A DNA stretch of 64,000 bases, taken from NCBI GenBank assembly GCA_933207985.1, contig OW240912.1, forward strand, positions 76,448,829 through 76,512,828, read 5' to 3'. Position numbers and translations under genes: made by a program. The notes beneath the pieces are model-generated. The model saw only the letters and a list, made by a program, of their open reading frames with translations, had not been told where the DNA came from and made no database searches. Shown one piece after another: positions 1 through 12,357 of this stretch (within the stretch, counting starts at the first letter, position 1; every line of letters begins with the position of its first letter). Origin of the DNA: Pelobates cultripes (taxonomy: Eukaryota > Chordata > Amphibia > Anura > Pelobatidae).

Positions 1-1955
1 TGGGGGTCTCTCGGTGTCCTTTTGTTTGGTATTGTCAGTGGCGTCATGGGTTCGTCGCCCCGTTTGGTTGTGGTGTGTTCCTTCTTGAGCATGAGTAAGA
101 GAACAGTTGTAAAACATTTTGTAATATATATATAACGTTTGTAAACCATATATAAAACTTTTATACATTGACATTTTCATCCTGAGGTATTGGGTATATC
201 TGACCCACCTATGGCCTAGCATGTTGTGGTGAGGGTTGGAATGTTGTGATTTACACTGGCTGGGTGGTGGGGGCCCTGTTATGTGTTCAGTGCGTGCTGT
301 GGTTGTCCCACCTATGAGTTGGTGCGGGTTTGAGTCGCTGACTGGTGATCGTCTCCCTGGGGGTCCATTGGGGCTTGTTTTGGACCCTGAGTTTGCAAGG
401 TATGGCGAAGATTTGGGGGGGTGGGGAGGGGCGTTGTGTCGGGGTCATCGGTGTGCACTTCTGTTAAGCATCCCACAGGGTACATTCCATTTCATGTACA
501 TAATCATTGTACATTTCGTTTACTTTGAGGGTTGAACTCAGTAAGATTAAGACCTACTGAGGGCGCGTCCTTTTGGGAGGTCCCTTATTCGTAGTACAAC
601 AGGGTCACATAGCATTTCAAGACATAGTACAGCTTTATCGAACCTAAGGGAACCATTTACGGTACTGGTTTGTGTTCTTTTGTGTGGCTTAGGTGGGTGT
701 CCCTGTGGGGTGTATCTTGTCCGTGTTGATTGGGTGCGTGGTGGTTTCCTTGTGGATGCTTGCGCTGTGGTGGTGTGTGTCATCTAACATGTCCCTTCGG
801 GTGGCTAAGTGTGTGCGTGTAGTATGTGCGGGACAGATTGCGAGATAGCCCTTGTTGGCGTCTCTCCCTTTGTGGTCGCGGCCTGCTTCCCAGATTTGCG
901 GAGGTTGTCTGCTGGGCCGGTAGTAAGGTAAGGCCCAGAGATTCACCGAATGGTGACATTTCTGTGGCATTTGTAAGGATGTGGGTCTGGTTGTCCCTTC
1001 TGACTATCAGTTTGAAGGGGTGACCCCACATATAACGTACCCCATAATGGTTGAGCGTGAGGGTTTTGTTTAAGGTCCCTTCTCTTCTTCGGGGTAGATG
1101 GGGCCAAATCCTTGAAGAAGGCTAGGCGGGTTTCTTGGTAAGTCGGGGGGTTTGCTCTGGTGAGTTTGAGGATCCCTTCCTTGATGTTGAAATAATGCAT
1201 GCGGACTATGATGTTTCTGGGCGATTCTGGGTTCAAGGCTGGCGGTCGGAGCACTCTGTGGGCCCGGTCCATGTGGAGATCTTGTGCTGAGGCTTCGGGT
1301 AGGATGGCCTGGAATAGGTTTGTGAGTGTGGTGTGTAGGCCGTCAGGCATGACAGTTTCAGGTAGGCCTCTAATCCTTAGATTGTTACGCAGAGACCTGT
1401 TGTTCAGGTCTTCCAGGCCTTCCTCCATCGCTTCAATTTTTGCATGAAGATAAGTGATGTCTTGTAAGTGATCTTGGGATTTGGAGTTTAGGTCTGTGAT
1501 GCACGATTCAGCATGGTGTGCCCTGTTTCAATGTCTTCACGGAGGCCTGTGAGCCTCGTCGAGCTCTGATGCCATGTGGGTTTTGATTTCTGCGGTGGCT
1601 TCATTAAGCATCTGCCGCGTGTCTCGCAGGGTTAGGGGTGCGTCCGGGGCTGTGGTGTGCATGGGCCCTTCCATGTCTGCCAGTGTCTCTTCCGTGCTTT
1701 GGCGGGAAGATGGCCGGCCTGGATCTTGCTGCGGGCGGAACATCGTGGCAACCGATGGAGTCTGTTCCCGTTTCTGTTTGCCGCCACCCACTGCCGTAAT
1801 TGTGTGCTGTGTGGTTAGAAGGATGGTTTCTGTGTTCTCTCGAGTCGTTTAAGTGCTCGTGGGTGCGGATGTTAGCGGATTGGGTTTGTTGGGAAGAGGG
1901 AGCTATAGGTTTATGCTGCCATCTTCCTCAACGGTCAGGCCACACCCCCCCCCGC
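1..1955 (-). mobile_element. L1-like LINE, 5' portion with ORF1, running off the left edge
   Basis: Read on the minus strand, a G-rich start near 1955 leads into a 5' leader, then a broken ORF1, then an inter-ORF spacer that reaches base 1. ORF2 (endonuclease/reverse transcriptase) would lie outside the window. The assignment rests on the ORF1 protein, which looks like the L1 ORF1p RNA-binding family (Transposase_22). The 5' border is approximate and no target duplication can be tested because the 3' end is missing. The spacer at about 100-200 contains an AT-rich TA-repeat stretch. Frame breaks show the copy is dead. Confidence 0.7.
780..1791 (-). pseudogene. L1-type ORF1 protein remnant (RNA-binding, Transposase_22-like)
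   Basis: ORF1p of L1-type LINEs is a nucleic-acid chaperone that coats LINE RNA. The best frame is 1428-943, with a coiled-coil-like start followed by NNLRIRGLPE and, about 45 residues on, MDRAHRVLRPP, both hallmarks of the central RRM of ORF1p. The C-terminal part continues in another frame (about 1031-780) with the motif WGHPFKLIVRRDNQTH, as expected for the C-terminal domain. The N-terminal low-complexity part lies at 1791-1537 in a third register. At least two frameshifts or stops separate the pieces, near 1510-1430 and 1030-950. The family assignment is fairly secure; which frog LINE clade it belongs to (L1 or Tx1) is not. Confidence 0.7.
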
Positions 1956-3090
1956 CTATAGTGCTCTTTTAAGGTCCTGATTGTTGATTTAGGTTGAATC
2001 TGGAAAGTAGACCATCACAAGCTTCAGTGGGAGGTAAGGACATCTCATGCCCAGGTTATGATTGAGGAGACCAAGTTAGGATAGCTAGAGGTTATTTAGA
2101 CAGACTTTAAGATATAGTCCTCGATTTATTAATTTAGCTAATACATTTTTTAAATTAATGATTTCAAAGTAGGATTTACAATTCAAATTGATGTTTTATT
2201 GATATAAATTAATGAAAACAATAGTTAACATTTCAGTCATGCCTGGACTTTTTTCAAGACCTCGGAATTTTTATATCTGTGCCTGGAGTTTGCACAGTAG
2301 CATACCCAGTGGTGTACCCAAGTGGAGAATGATCTATAAACAGAGGCTGATCTTCTCACTGGAGGCGGTTGACAAAGGGGAGGCCCTGTTCATAGTATTC
2401 ATCTTCAGGGTTATAAAGACAATGACTGCTCTGCTGGATTCCAATAGAGACACCATAGCAATTAAATGAGACAATGCAGTTATAACCACCATTTTCAATT
2501 ATTCTAGGACCCTTTTACTTAAGATTTCTTAAATGCCATTAAAGTAGTTGTTTATAATCCTCTTTATAACTCTGCTATATCTAGTACATTGTTTTACAAA
2601 GTAATGTTTTAATGTTTCAGTTATACCTAGTTCACATTTTTTTACTTTGTTTTTTTAAATAGTTTTTTTGCTGTGCATGAAGTACTGTTGCCTATGATGC
2701 CACAACAGCATTGATAGGCACAATGGTATAGAAACATTTGTATGGTATGAGAGAAAATAGCACAACAGCATGATACAAGACAGCGTCAACTAAACTGTAG
2801 AGGTGAAGGGACTAGTCACTAGGTTGTCATGTTGGTGGGGAGCAGAAAGTCAGTCAATCCCTCCAGCAGGTAAGCGCAAAAAAACTAATTAAAATTAGAA
2901 GATAAATCAAATTGCGAAGGAACAAAAGGAGGTAAGTGAGTTAAACAGCGTCCGCTTCATTCAGGAATAATTAAGATCAATAGTAGTAGGCCTGTTGGGA
3001 AAGTCAGCTGACTCCCAGTATTGGGAAGCTCAAAGTAGCCATGGGAAAGTCCTGTATAGAGCTCATGCAGCCCGGGCAGTGCAGGTGATG
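1956..3090. other. AT-rich spacer, no gene recognised
   Basis: No coding exon, RNA gene or bounded repeat could be identified. An 85-codon open frame at 2212-2469 (plus) has no recognisable motif, no splice context and no family resemblance, so it is treated as chance or repeat-derived. Confidence 0.5.
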
Positions 3091-3095
3091 ATCAG

Positions 3096-4421
3096 TGTAA
3101 CGGCGCCCTCAGCATAAAAGGATTAAACCGCCGTTTAGTAGATCTTCCCTTCCAGAGACACAGGCACAGCTACTGCAGAACACCAATCCGCCGAACAGGA
3201 AACCATATGAATGCTGTAAACAGCCGAATAGGAAAAATCATACGAATAGGTTTACACTCCTAGCAGTCAAACTGGAACAGCATACAATAAATCCCCTCAA
3301 GAACGAGACAAAGCTCCGTGTTGAGGGTCAAGCAGTGAACAGACAGACCTGTGGGTTTATTGTGCTTATGTACACATTCTTACACATTAGTACCACCCAC
3401 AGGGTTTTACACAACAACCAATCATAAACGTACATTACAGAAACACTCCCAGCAATTACACCCAAAAATCCTCCCCTCTGCCTGTGATATAATTATGTTG
3501 CACAATGGTTTAACATAATTAACACAGGCAGTAAAAATACAGTTTTTATCCATACACTGTAACTTTAAAACTATACATCCAATATTAAACTTACATATTA
3601 TTAATCAGCACACTTTAAACATAAACATAACCAAAAATCAGACAAATCCATCCAGGGGTTAAAAAGTTAGCTGGAGGTCCCTTTATGACCGACCGCAAGC
3701 ACATTTTCCTGCCCAAAACAGTTCCATAGATTTGGGCTGTGCGGCCGGTCTATTTCAGGCTGAAAAAACGACTAAGTCCCATAGCCGAATGGGACTTAGT
3801 CTCTGCAGCTGTAAAATCAGTAGGGGAGAAGGTGGAGCTCAGCAGTGTTCGGGGAAATGTGTAGCCGATTTTAGTTCCATGAATTTGGCTACACATACCG
3901 CTGACCTCGTTCGCATTAACAAAGATGGCCGCCGCCACGTGTTCGGCAAACGAACAAAGGCCACCCAGCATTGTCAATTAAGCTGCGGTTAACCGCAACT
4001 TCTGGGAGGTAAATTGCCTGCACACTTCCACTTCTGGGTGGTCTGCCTGTGTGGTACTTGGTTCAGTAAGCCCCATTTACTGAACCAAGTGAGAAATAGC
4101 CAGGCACAAAGGGTTTGAACCAGGTCTGGGGACACAGGGGACACCGTCTTAAAGGGGCAGTGTCCCAAACAAGTCTGGGGACACCGTCTTAAAGGGGCAG
4201 TGTCCCAATCTTCCTGATGTCCCAAAAAGGTGTTTAAAGGGCCAGCGCCAGTCCCATAAAGAGTCCATAAGCCACAATATGCCCACTGACTGTCTTAAAG
4301 GGCCATACACACCCAATAAAAGTGCATACGTTTTCACCATCTCCCAGGGGCCATAGTCATGTGGAAGGAGGCTGGCAAATAGGCTTCTCCAATGCAATGT
4401 GGTGAGATTGGTCTCGTCACA
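3096..4421 (+). mobile_element. Solo LTR, family 1, copy A
   Basis: A 1,326-bp element that begins TGTAACGG and ends GTCTCGTCACA, that is, with the TG...CA ends of a long terminal repeat. It is flanked by an exact 5-bp target duplication, ATCAG, at 3091-3095 and 4422-4426. It shares its start, an internal block with GCCGCCGCCACGTGTTCGG, and its end with two other copies in the window (18148-19462 and 23297-24541). There is no internal retroviral or gag-pol sequence, so this is a solo LTR left by recombination. A 5-bp duplication fits Ty3/gypsy-type or some ERV families; the class is not decided. Confidence 0.82.
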
Positions 4422-4426
4422 ATCAG

Positions 4427-5275
4427 CATATCCACACCAGAGCAGGGCACTCTTCTGGCCCCAGGCCTGTATGAGGGCCTGCATAATGAGTCCATGGACT
4501 CTGGCTCTGTCAGAGACCAAGCCCTTTCCTTGTCCGGGGTAAGGGGGGGATCTAGTTAGTGTAATCCGCTGGCAGCGTAGGATCATCCACACACGTGGGC
4601 AATGCGTGAGGCAGTGTATCGGGTGGCTCTCGGCTTAGGAAGGTGAGTGACAGTGTTGGGAGGCATGGTGCTGACAGGATCGCCTTGAGGGATCTTACTT
4701 TCCCCTGCGATTCGCTTTCCACTCGTACCTCCTGGTGCTGTGGCAGTCCCGCTCGGTGACGTGCCTGAATCCTCTCCCAGAAGGTCAGAAATATTGCATC
4801 TAGGCGAAGCAGGATGCTTGCGGCTTGGTTATGAGGAGGCTCACGAGGTGGGCTCAGGCCTTGTCCGGCTGATAGAAGAGAGGCCACCATCTTGTGTGAA
4901 GATTCCTCCTGCAGTGTGCTACAAGGGAGTGCAGGATGACGGGTACCAATTATCCCAGTGGGGACCGGGATAACCCACGCTAGTCCAGAGGGGGAGGGGG
5001 GGAGTAGGAGAACAGCCTCGACAGGTTACAGGACAGGAATCCAGGGAGATCAGCCGCCTCTTCCCAGTTCTGTCTATGATAGGTCTCAGCAGGGCGCCTT
5101 GGCGCTTCGAGTGAGATGTCGATGTGCACAGAAGTGTTTCCCCAGCTTGTAAGGTAGCTGTGGTGAGATGTCGCTGCTCAAAACTGGGGCAAATGGCCCC
5201 AAATCAGCCCAGGACTTGGGAGCCCTGGCACCACACGTCTGCTTTGCTCTGTGGCTAGATTCCGCCCCCCTAGTT
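4427..5275 (-). mobile_element. GC-rich interspersed repeat, possibly the 5' part of an L1-like LINE
   Basis: A G+C-rich block directly after LTR copy A ends in a C-rich run near 5268-5273. On the minus strand it would start with a G-rich leader and contain a 112-codon frame (4890-4552). Its layout and wording (for example a reverse-strand PGPH stretch and a CCACCATCTT motif) resemble the block at 30612-31470. That, together with its similarity in base composition to the LINE leader at about 1860-1955, suggests LINE 5' sequence. No catalytic domain is visible. Confidence 0.4.
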
Positions 5276-5647
5276 CACATTTTTAAGTTATTTGAGATAT
5301 CTAATGTATCTACTTTATTAACTGTTATTAGAATGCTTATGGTATATCCTGCTAATTTATTTACCAATGGTTTCTTGATGTTTGTGATATATCATTTTAG
5401 CAATATTCTACCTCTGATTTATTTCACATGCCGATCACATGGTGATCTATTTCTCATATAATGCCCAAGCTACATCTAATAATTTTATTAACATTATAAA
5501 ATTACTTATTTAATATATCTAAGTCATCTAATTCATAAACTGGTATCTTAACCTCCCCCTCCTCCCCCCTTAAAAATTGAGTATCTCATAAAGTGCTAAT
5601 GCAAGTTTTGTCAGTTACCCCAGCTGATCACAATATGTCATCTACGG

Positions 5648-5790
5648 CAGTGGTCCCCCAACCCAGTCCTCATGGACTACCAACAGTCCAGGATTTATGC
5701 ATTTCCCTGTTTTAATGGAGATACTGAACATTCCATAAGGCAGAGTAGACACCTGCTTACCTAGACAGCAGGTGTCTACTCTGGCAAAAT
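5648..5790 (+). mobile_element. hAT-like transposon end with hairpin
   Basis: The sequence starts CAGTGGTCCCCCAACCCAG, like the CAGNG terminal inverted repeats of hAT elements, and continues with wording common in vertebrate hAT ends. It leads into a perfect 17-bp hairpin with arms 5741-5757 and 5767-5783 (CAGAGTAGACACCTGCT and its complement). No matching right end was found, so this is probably a truncated copy. The hairpin core resembles the one at 62295-62340 inside a complete hAT element. Confidence 0.5.
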
Positions 5791-6134
5791 ATACCAGGAA
5801 GAAAAGGGGCAGGCGGCTGCGAGGGAGTCCTTTTGTTCTTCCAGTTGTTTACTGCTCCTTTACACCCTGCTGGGAGCCAGAATATGACATCACTCAGGCC
5901 CTGGCATCACTAAACAACCTGTGAGGAAGTAGTGAAGAACTGGAAGATTACAGGAGCCACGGGACCCAAGGGAAAGGAACCTCACTGGACCTAAGGGAAA
6001 AGATCCCCACTGGACTGCAGGGAGAAGATCCCATTTGGACCCCAGGGAGAGGACCAACAACAGCTCTTGAAAAGGTAGGGAGGCTGGATGGGTCCTAAAA
6101 ATAAAATAAATCACAAAAAATAAAATAAAATAAA

Positions 6135-6535
6135 TTTGTGAGTGTATGTGGAAGAATGTGTAAATGTGTGAGTGTGTCTGTCAGTGTACATCTGCCTGTT
6201 AGTCATGTGTCTTTCAGGGAGTGTCTGTGTTTGTGTGTGTGTGTGTCTGACAGTGAGTGTGGTTCCAATCAGTGAGAGTTTGTGTCTGTCATTGAGAGTG
6301 TGTGTCAGTGTGTCTATCAGTAAGTGTGTCTGTCAGTTTGTATGTGTGTCTGTCAGTGAGTGTTTAAAATCAGTAAGAGTGTGTCTGTCATTGAGAGTGT
6401 GTCTGCCAGTGAGTGTGTTTCAATCAGTTAGATTATGTGTATATCATTGAGAGTGTGTGCTTATGTGTCTGTCAGTGAGTGTGTATCTATCAATGTGTGT
6501 CAAATCAGTGAGTGTGTGTCTGTCAGTGAGAGTGT
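6135..6535 (+). repeat. TG-rich minisatellite
   Basis: About 400 bp of degenerate tandem units built from GTGTGTCTGTCAGTGAGTGT-like words, with lengths around 20-30 bp. The open frames across it (runs of C, V, S) are low-complexity by-products, not genes. Confidence 0.8.
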
Positions 6536-8559
6536 ACAAAAAGGAGTGGGGCTTATAGAAGAAGAAGTGGAGTCATTGCCATAGAAGTAAAATGACCACG
6601 CCTGCCCAAACAACTTTTTGCACCCAGGCATCTGTGACACTAGGATAAGCCCTGCATCCAGCATCTTCAAATCACCCACAGGAAAGTATTGATTTATTGC
6701 TTTCCTATAGGGAAGGCCTAATGCATTCCCCCTTGTGCAGATATCAGAGGTGGTGAAAACAGAGCCAAAGCTGATCGATGTCTGAGCTAGAGACAGATAA
6801 GTGTTTAAAGATAATGTTACCCTTTGATTGATGTGGGGGGGAGGATGAGGGCGAGGGACACTGTAGTGTTAGGAATAAATATTTTTACAAACCAATCACA
6901 GTTATTCACTAAACTTGAATTCATAGTAAATTTAATTTTAATTATTTAAGCTAGTGTAGCTGATCTGGAAAAAAAAAATTCATCACAGCTTAGCTCTTTT
7001 AAACTCACTTTAAAACCAATAACATGATGCATTTTTAATATACTTTATAAACTGGTATGTGTGATATATTTATAACATTTTGTTTTATAAACCTATTTCT
7101 TAATGTCGGTGAAATATCTTGCTAAAAGAGTTTGTAAATGAATATCTTCATATTTTTTGATCAATCTATTTTATTCCATATCTTTGTAACTGTGACTTAG
7201 TTAATTGACTATTCCAGGCACCATCTCAAAGAAGTTGATATTGTGCCTGGAGGCACTGGACATTGTCTTATTTTAACTTAAACTGATTACAAATGGTTTA
7301 ATGCCTAAGTGGTGTATGTACATTTCTCGTGCATTTTTCTCACTGGGAAGCCAGTGAAAGCCACCAATGCGTAGTCCGTTTGCTTCTTCATTGGAACTGG
7401 TGATGGAGGTGGTAGAAGATGGCCACAAAACATCAGCAATTTAGGGTTAAAATTGATTTAACCATCCAACACTTGATGTTGGCGAACGGTTCCACGTACT
7501 AGGTTTTCTCTACACATATGACAGAAAGCTATCTCAAGCATTCCCTGCTCTTTTGTTGGGCCCAATAACCACTTGCACTTATACACATAAAATCTCTCTC
7601 TGGGTAGGTGGACACCAGTTGGGGATACCAAAATATATAATCTTTTAACAGCAACACAGATTAGGCCTTTTCTGAGCTACAAAATGAATACATCTCCCAC
7701 CTGGAAAGTTCTTTAAATACCTTAAACACATTCTTTTATCCCAATCTATTTTGGGAATTTAGCTTAGTGTTTAAATGTTTATGTAAGACACTTTTATTAT
7801 AGTATTATTTACAAGCTAATTGATCTGCTTAAGATAAACTCCAATTTATGATTCAATGGGCATGAGACCTTGGCAAAGAATTCAGTGAAGAAGCTTGGAA
7901 GAGTGCCATTTCTCACAGTGCATTACGCACTAGGAAACCCACAGGAAACTTGTAATCTGTTTGGTACTTAGTTTCTCAATGTTTGCACTTGATTCCCAAT
8001 GTTTCACTATTTTCAATCTTTTGGGTGAAAATTCAAGAAATGGTGTGTCTCATCTCCTCTGTCCTGCTACATCTGTCTCCAGAAACATTATTATTAGATA
8101 TGTTTCCTGATCATTTTTAAGACCCCAATAAGACTAACACTAAGCATATATTAGTGGTGGCTACCGACCACCGACGCTCCAGGCTGTAATATAGAGATTG
8201 GCTCATACTAGAAAGTATGAAGAATTGTTCTACAGAGTTTCTGATAACTCCTCTAAATTCAGTACCGATGATGTTACTTTATTTTACTACTGCACCTTTT
8301 GAATAATGCAGATTCCTTTGGTATACTGTTACAACTTTTTGTTGATATGTGAATACTTCTGTTTGTCTCTTGTGTGCTCCACTGTTTGTTTACCGGAACT
8401 ATACCTTGTATCAATGTATGATTTCTATCTGATATATTGATAAGTAATGTATATATTTGGAATACAAACAGGTTTAACCCTGTAAGATGCCAACAAGCAC
8501 CTACGGGCACAATTATAACGTTATTAAAATAAAGTTGTTACGGTGTCAAGAGTGTTTCC
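6536..8559. other. AT-rich spacer with repeat debris
   Basis: No gene recognised. The stretch around 6680-6740 (CTTTCCTATAGGGAAGGCCT and neighbours) resembles the internal part of the T2-like MITEs elsewhere in the window. The sequence at 6885-7000 contains a TTATTCACTAAACTTGAATT motif shared with the 'TTATTCA-TAAAGT' MITE family. The rest shows nothing. Confidence 0.4.
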
Positions 8560-8678
8560 TTAAAGGGAGAATATAGTCACCGAAACAACTTTAACATAAT
8601 CAAGAAGTTTTGGTGTATAGATCATACAAACTGCTTCATTAAGCTAAAGTTGTTTTGGTGACTATAGTGTTCCTTTAA
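8560..8678. mobile_element. T2-like MITE, short copy (TTAA target)
   Basis: A 119-bp element bounded by TTAA on both sides. It starts TTAAAGGGAGAATATAGTCA and ends with the near-complement TGACTATAGTGTTCCTTTAA. TTAA target sites and TTAAAGGRR ends define the T2 MITE superfamily described in Xenopus. The two halves form a near-palindrome around 8615-8625. Confidence 0.8.
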
Positions 8679-9514
8679 CTTATCGATAACCATTTGTGAG
8701 TGGTTACATATTAACAAAAAAACATAGTTTGGTGTGAATTAAATACTTTCATTTACCATTTTAAATCTATAATCAACAATACCACTTTAAATCTATCTCC
8801 AATAACACCACTCAAAAATATGTTTATGAGCAGAAATTTACCTGAATCTAAAATTAAATTGTCAGAAAATTACTCTTAGCTGATAGATAAAGCTAATTAT
8901 AGCCTTTTTTAAAATATGTAAATCTGTTTCATTGTCGGGATGTGTTACTGTTCACATGAGACTAAGGTCTTCCTCAATCTATTTAATGCACTCTTTGTGA
9001 ACATATAATTTCCTAGGGCTATGCAAACTACTTGTCCTGTCACTTTCAATAAAAGAAAAATGAAAGAAGAGAAGAGAACCAAACATCTTTTCCAGTTTTG
9101 CCTCTAGGTTATTTTTATGGAAATATATAAGGTTAACCAAAAGAAATGTGCAGAATAATTTAAGGCAGAGTACCTAAAAATACCGTTTCATAAAGTGTTT
9201 TTCTCCTGTTCGCCTTGCTCCTTTAGGTCTCTCTCCCTAATCAAGTAAAATAAAATATTTGAAATAATCTTTTTTTACTTCAGGTCACGTATATTATATA
9301 AGCACATTAGCAATTACACTGCACAAAAAAGTCATATGAACTAGTTAACTTTATTTTTGTAAATTTAGTTTATGTTAGGGACACTGTCTAAACGCATTTT
9401 AAGATTACTTTTTAAATAAATCCTCATACGTAAAACCTGCTAACATCTTATTTCTATATCCCTATTGCTGCAGAGAATATAAGAACTCTGAAAATGAGTA
9501 AAAGGTCAGAGAAA
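8679..9514. other. AT-rich spacer, nothing recognised
   Basis: No coding, RNA or bounded repeat features seen. Confidence 0.4.
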
Positions 9515-9743
9515 CTTGTCACAAGGTAATCCCCACTCAGGTATCAAAAATGTTTTTGCTCACTTGTGCCATTCCAGAGAAAACCTATACCAACTGCATA
9601 TTAGACTGATACCACCCTCAAGGAAAGTCCAGAACCAACATGTTGACAAGTTCTATTTGCACAAGAGATTCAGGAACTCTTTGGCCGCCATCAGCGAGGT
9701 GTAGCCGACGAGCAAGGGGCCCACGTCTGGAATACCCTTTTAA
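9515..9743 (-). repeat. Interspersed repeat (short retroposon family), degraded copy
   Basis: This block aligns by eye with 12025-12281. Both contain TTGTGCCATT(A/C)CAGAGA, a block ending CAG(T/C)GAGG and GAGCAAGGGGCCCACGTCTG followed by TACCCTTT. It is more diverged than the second copy. Orientation is inferred from the second copy, which carries a poly(T)-like left edge. The 62-codon frame across it is not a gene. Confidence 0.6.
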
Positions 9744-11952
9744 TTTAGGTGAAACCTAAGCAAATGCTATGAGAAGGGACAAAAGCTCAGATAAACCTCT
9801 ATAGTTTGCCCTTTGGTTAGTCCCCTCTCAATTTTTCTCTCTTATTTGTATTTTTTGCTTTTACAGTTCCCTTATGTTATAAACCATTATCAATTTTTCC
9901 ACTTCTTGTGAAATGCTCTCCTACTTCAATTTCTTACAAGAGTATTTGATTTTTCACTTTAAAAGAGTTGAAATTACTATTTCGACTTCAACTATACTCT
10001 TGATATAGACATATGAACACAACTGTAAATATAATCGAGAAAAAAATATACATTTGAATTTATTTTACTTTCATTGAACCATGGGAGCACTAACAATGCA
10101 TTATTCCCAGTGAATAAATAAGATAATGACTTTCGAAAATTTAACCTACTTGTTAAGTGACAGCTATCCACGTAAATATTCAGCTGGAGTATATGATGCT
10201 TTCATAAATGTATCAGTTCATGCAAATTATTGTTCTAAATATAACATTCACTTGTTTTTTGGATGGAAAGTAAAGTTAATCTAAATTTCCATGCCTCCTC
10301 AGTTGCCATTCAAATGTTGATTTCTACCCAATCTTTTTTTAGATCACAAATGTGTGAATGAGACTTAAAATAAAGTCAAACAGTGATTCAGGAACTGGCT
10401 GAACCAATCCAAACTTAATAACAAGTGCTTTAGAACTTTTAACTGCAGCCTTTCATTAGTTTCTTTAATTCAGTTACTACTCTATATATTTTCACAAAAA
10501 TAGCAATACTGCATTCAAAAGAACTTAATGGAATAAAAAGAAGAGCTATCTGGAGAACGAGTATCCTTGTAGTGCAGGCGTATTACAATATTGTGCTCTG
10601 GGCATCAAAACAAAAGATAGGGTGGGGGACTGAACGCGCTTCATGTCACTACTGGATGCTTTCTCTACATCCAGTAGTAATGTGAAACGCGTTCAGTTCC
10701 CAGTTTCATTTTTTTTTATCCCCCTCCCTTCTGACTTAGCAATGGGTCAGAATAGGATGAAGATCTAAGTCAAACCTACCAAAGTAGAAGATAGAATGGA
10801 TAGATACGTATTACCGGTCCTCAGAGGTGACATAGGACTAAAGAGAAATACTGTAGAAACAATAGCCTGGGTTATGGGTTGCATGGATTCACAATAACAA
10901 TAGACAAAGCCAAGGTGATTACAGAAGGTAGAATAGTCAAACTAAAACAAGTAATATGCAAGGAACCAGAATAAGCAGTAATACATGCATTCTCTGCTTA
11001 CCACCAAGGGAAACAAAGACAAGGCAAAAACTATCCAGAAAGACGGGGTTTAAATAACATTAAAACACATGTGATTGGTTTGTGTTATTCCTGCGATGCC
11101 AAAAGGAGCATGGGCGAGGTTGCAAGAATGACACAGAATGGTATGCATTGGATGGAATGTCACAATTATAAAGATAATGTGTCAATATTGATGCAAAATG
11201 GCTGCTTAAACCTAACAGGTCTGAAAATTCTGAGTAATTCTAGGCATGGACTTGACTTGGTTATGTAGATGCAAGAGTTACAAACTAATGGTAATAATCC
11301 CCCAGTGAACACCACTAATTCTGATATGAAAGCTACCAACACTAGGACATTTTAGTGTGGAGATCTAGAATATCTTGCTAAAAGTATGTTAAACACTTCA
11401 AAACACAATTTGATTAAAATCACTACAAAAACAGAATGCTAAAAAAATATTTTATGAAGATAAAAGTACAGTCTTATAAACGTGCAAACATACGGTATGT
11501 AAAAAAACTTACAAAGTAACACAAACAGGAAAAAGAAATATAGTATTCACTGTGCTAGTAAAGTAAAGTAAAATTATTTTCTATCCCAGGAGAGCTTTTG
11601 GAGTAGTAAATAACAATCTAGTGTAACTTCACATTGGTTCTGCAAATGGGGATGTTTTAAGGTACATTAGACATTCTATATACATGTAATTTAGCTCATC
11701 TCAAATTGCCTAGACTGCTTTTCTGAGGCCGTGTTAAATGATTTCTCCGGGCCCGTAACCTATACATGCTAATCTTGAACTGTAAATCATACAGAAGTCA
11801 GGATTTCCCTGACAAGTGTAGAAATCTCCATATATTAGGGCCATAAATGCATTCCAATCAGTAACACTGTTACTTTACTATGCCCATACAACAGAAAGAG
11901 ACTTTTTACCACTTTCTATTGAACCTGTTTCCTGCTTAGATACACTGTAGGG
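9744..11952. other. AT-rich spacer
   Basis: No gene recognised. It contains one conspicuous inverted repeat at 10629-10697, listed separately. A 65-codon frame at 11071-11268 has no recognisable motif. Confidence 0.4.
10629..10697. repeat. 29-bp-arm inverted repeat
   Basis: The left arm (10629-10658) begins ACTGAACGCGCTTCATGTCA and the right arm (10668-10697) is its near-complement ending AAACGCGTTCAGT, with a loop of about 9 bases. It is probably the core of a small MITE. The flanks do not give clear target duplications. Confidence 0.7.
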
Positions 11953-11965
11953 TGTTACTGAAAAT

Positions 11966-12344
11966 TTTTAATAACGGGGCGCTAGAGAATACTGAGAACA
12001 GGCAGCAGCTGAAATAGCCTGCCCTTCGGTGGGTCCCCGCTCAGTTCCAGGCTGGTTTTAGCTCATCTTGTGCCATTACAGAGAGAACATCTCTGAAACA
12101 TATCAGACTGGTCCCACCCATACGGGCAGTCCAGATCCGAAATGCCAGCAAGTTCCCTCTGCACGAGAGACACATCAACCCCAGACGATCGTTTCAGCCT
12201 TGTTAGGCATCATCAGTGAGGCATAGCTGATATCTCCCTAGGCCCTGTGAGCAAGGGGCCCACGTCTGGATTACCCTTTAAACTTATGGAGAGCAAAAAA
12301 CGGGGCGCAAGAGAATACTGAGAACAAGCAGCAGCTGAAATAGC
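11966..12344 (-). mobile_element. Short retroposon with 13-bp target duplication
   Basis: The insertion is bracketed by the direct repeat TGTTACTGAAAAT at 11953-11965 and 12345-12357, a length typical of LINE-mobilised target duplications. Its left edge is TTTTTAATAA, consistent with a poly(A)/poly(T) tail on an element inserted in minus orientation. The first 45 bp (from ACGGGGCGCTAGAGAATACT) are repeated at the right end (12300-12344). The middle is the same family as 9515-9743. No A/B box of a tRNA-type promoter was seen, so the SINE class is undetermined. Confidence 0.65.
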
Positions 12345-12357
12345 TGTTACTGAAAAT

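Noticed and set aside
6172..6450. Cys/Val/Ser-rich 92-codon ORF
   Set aside because: Translation of a TG minisatellite.
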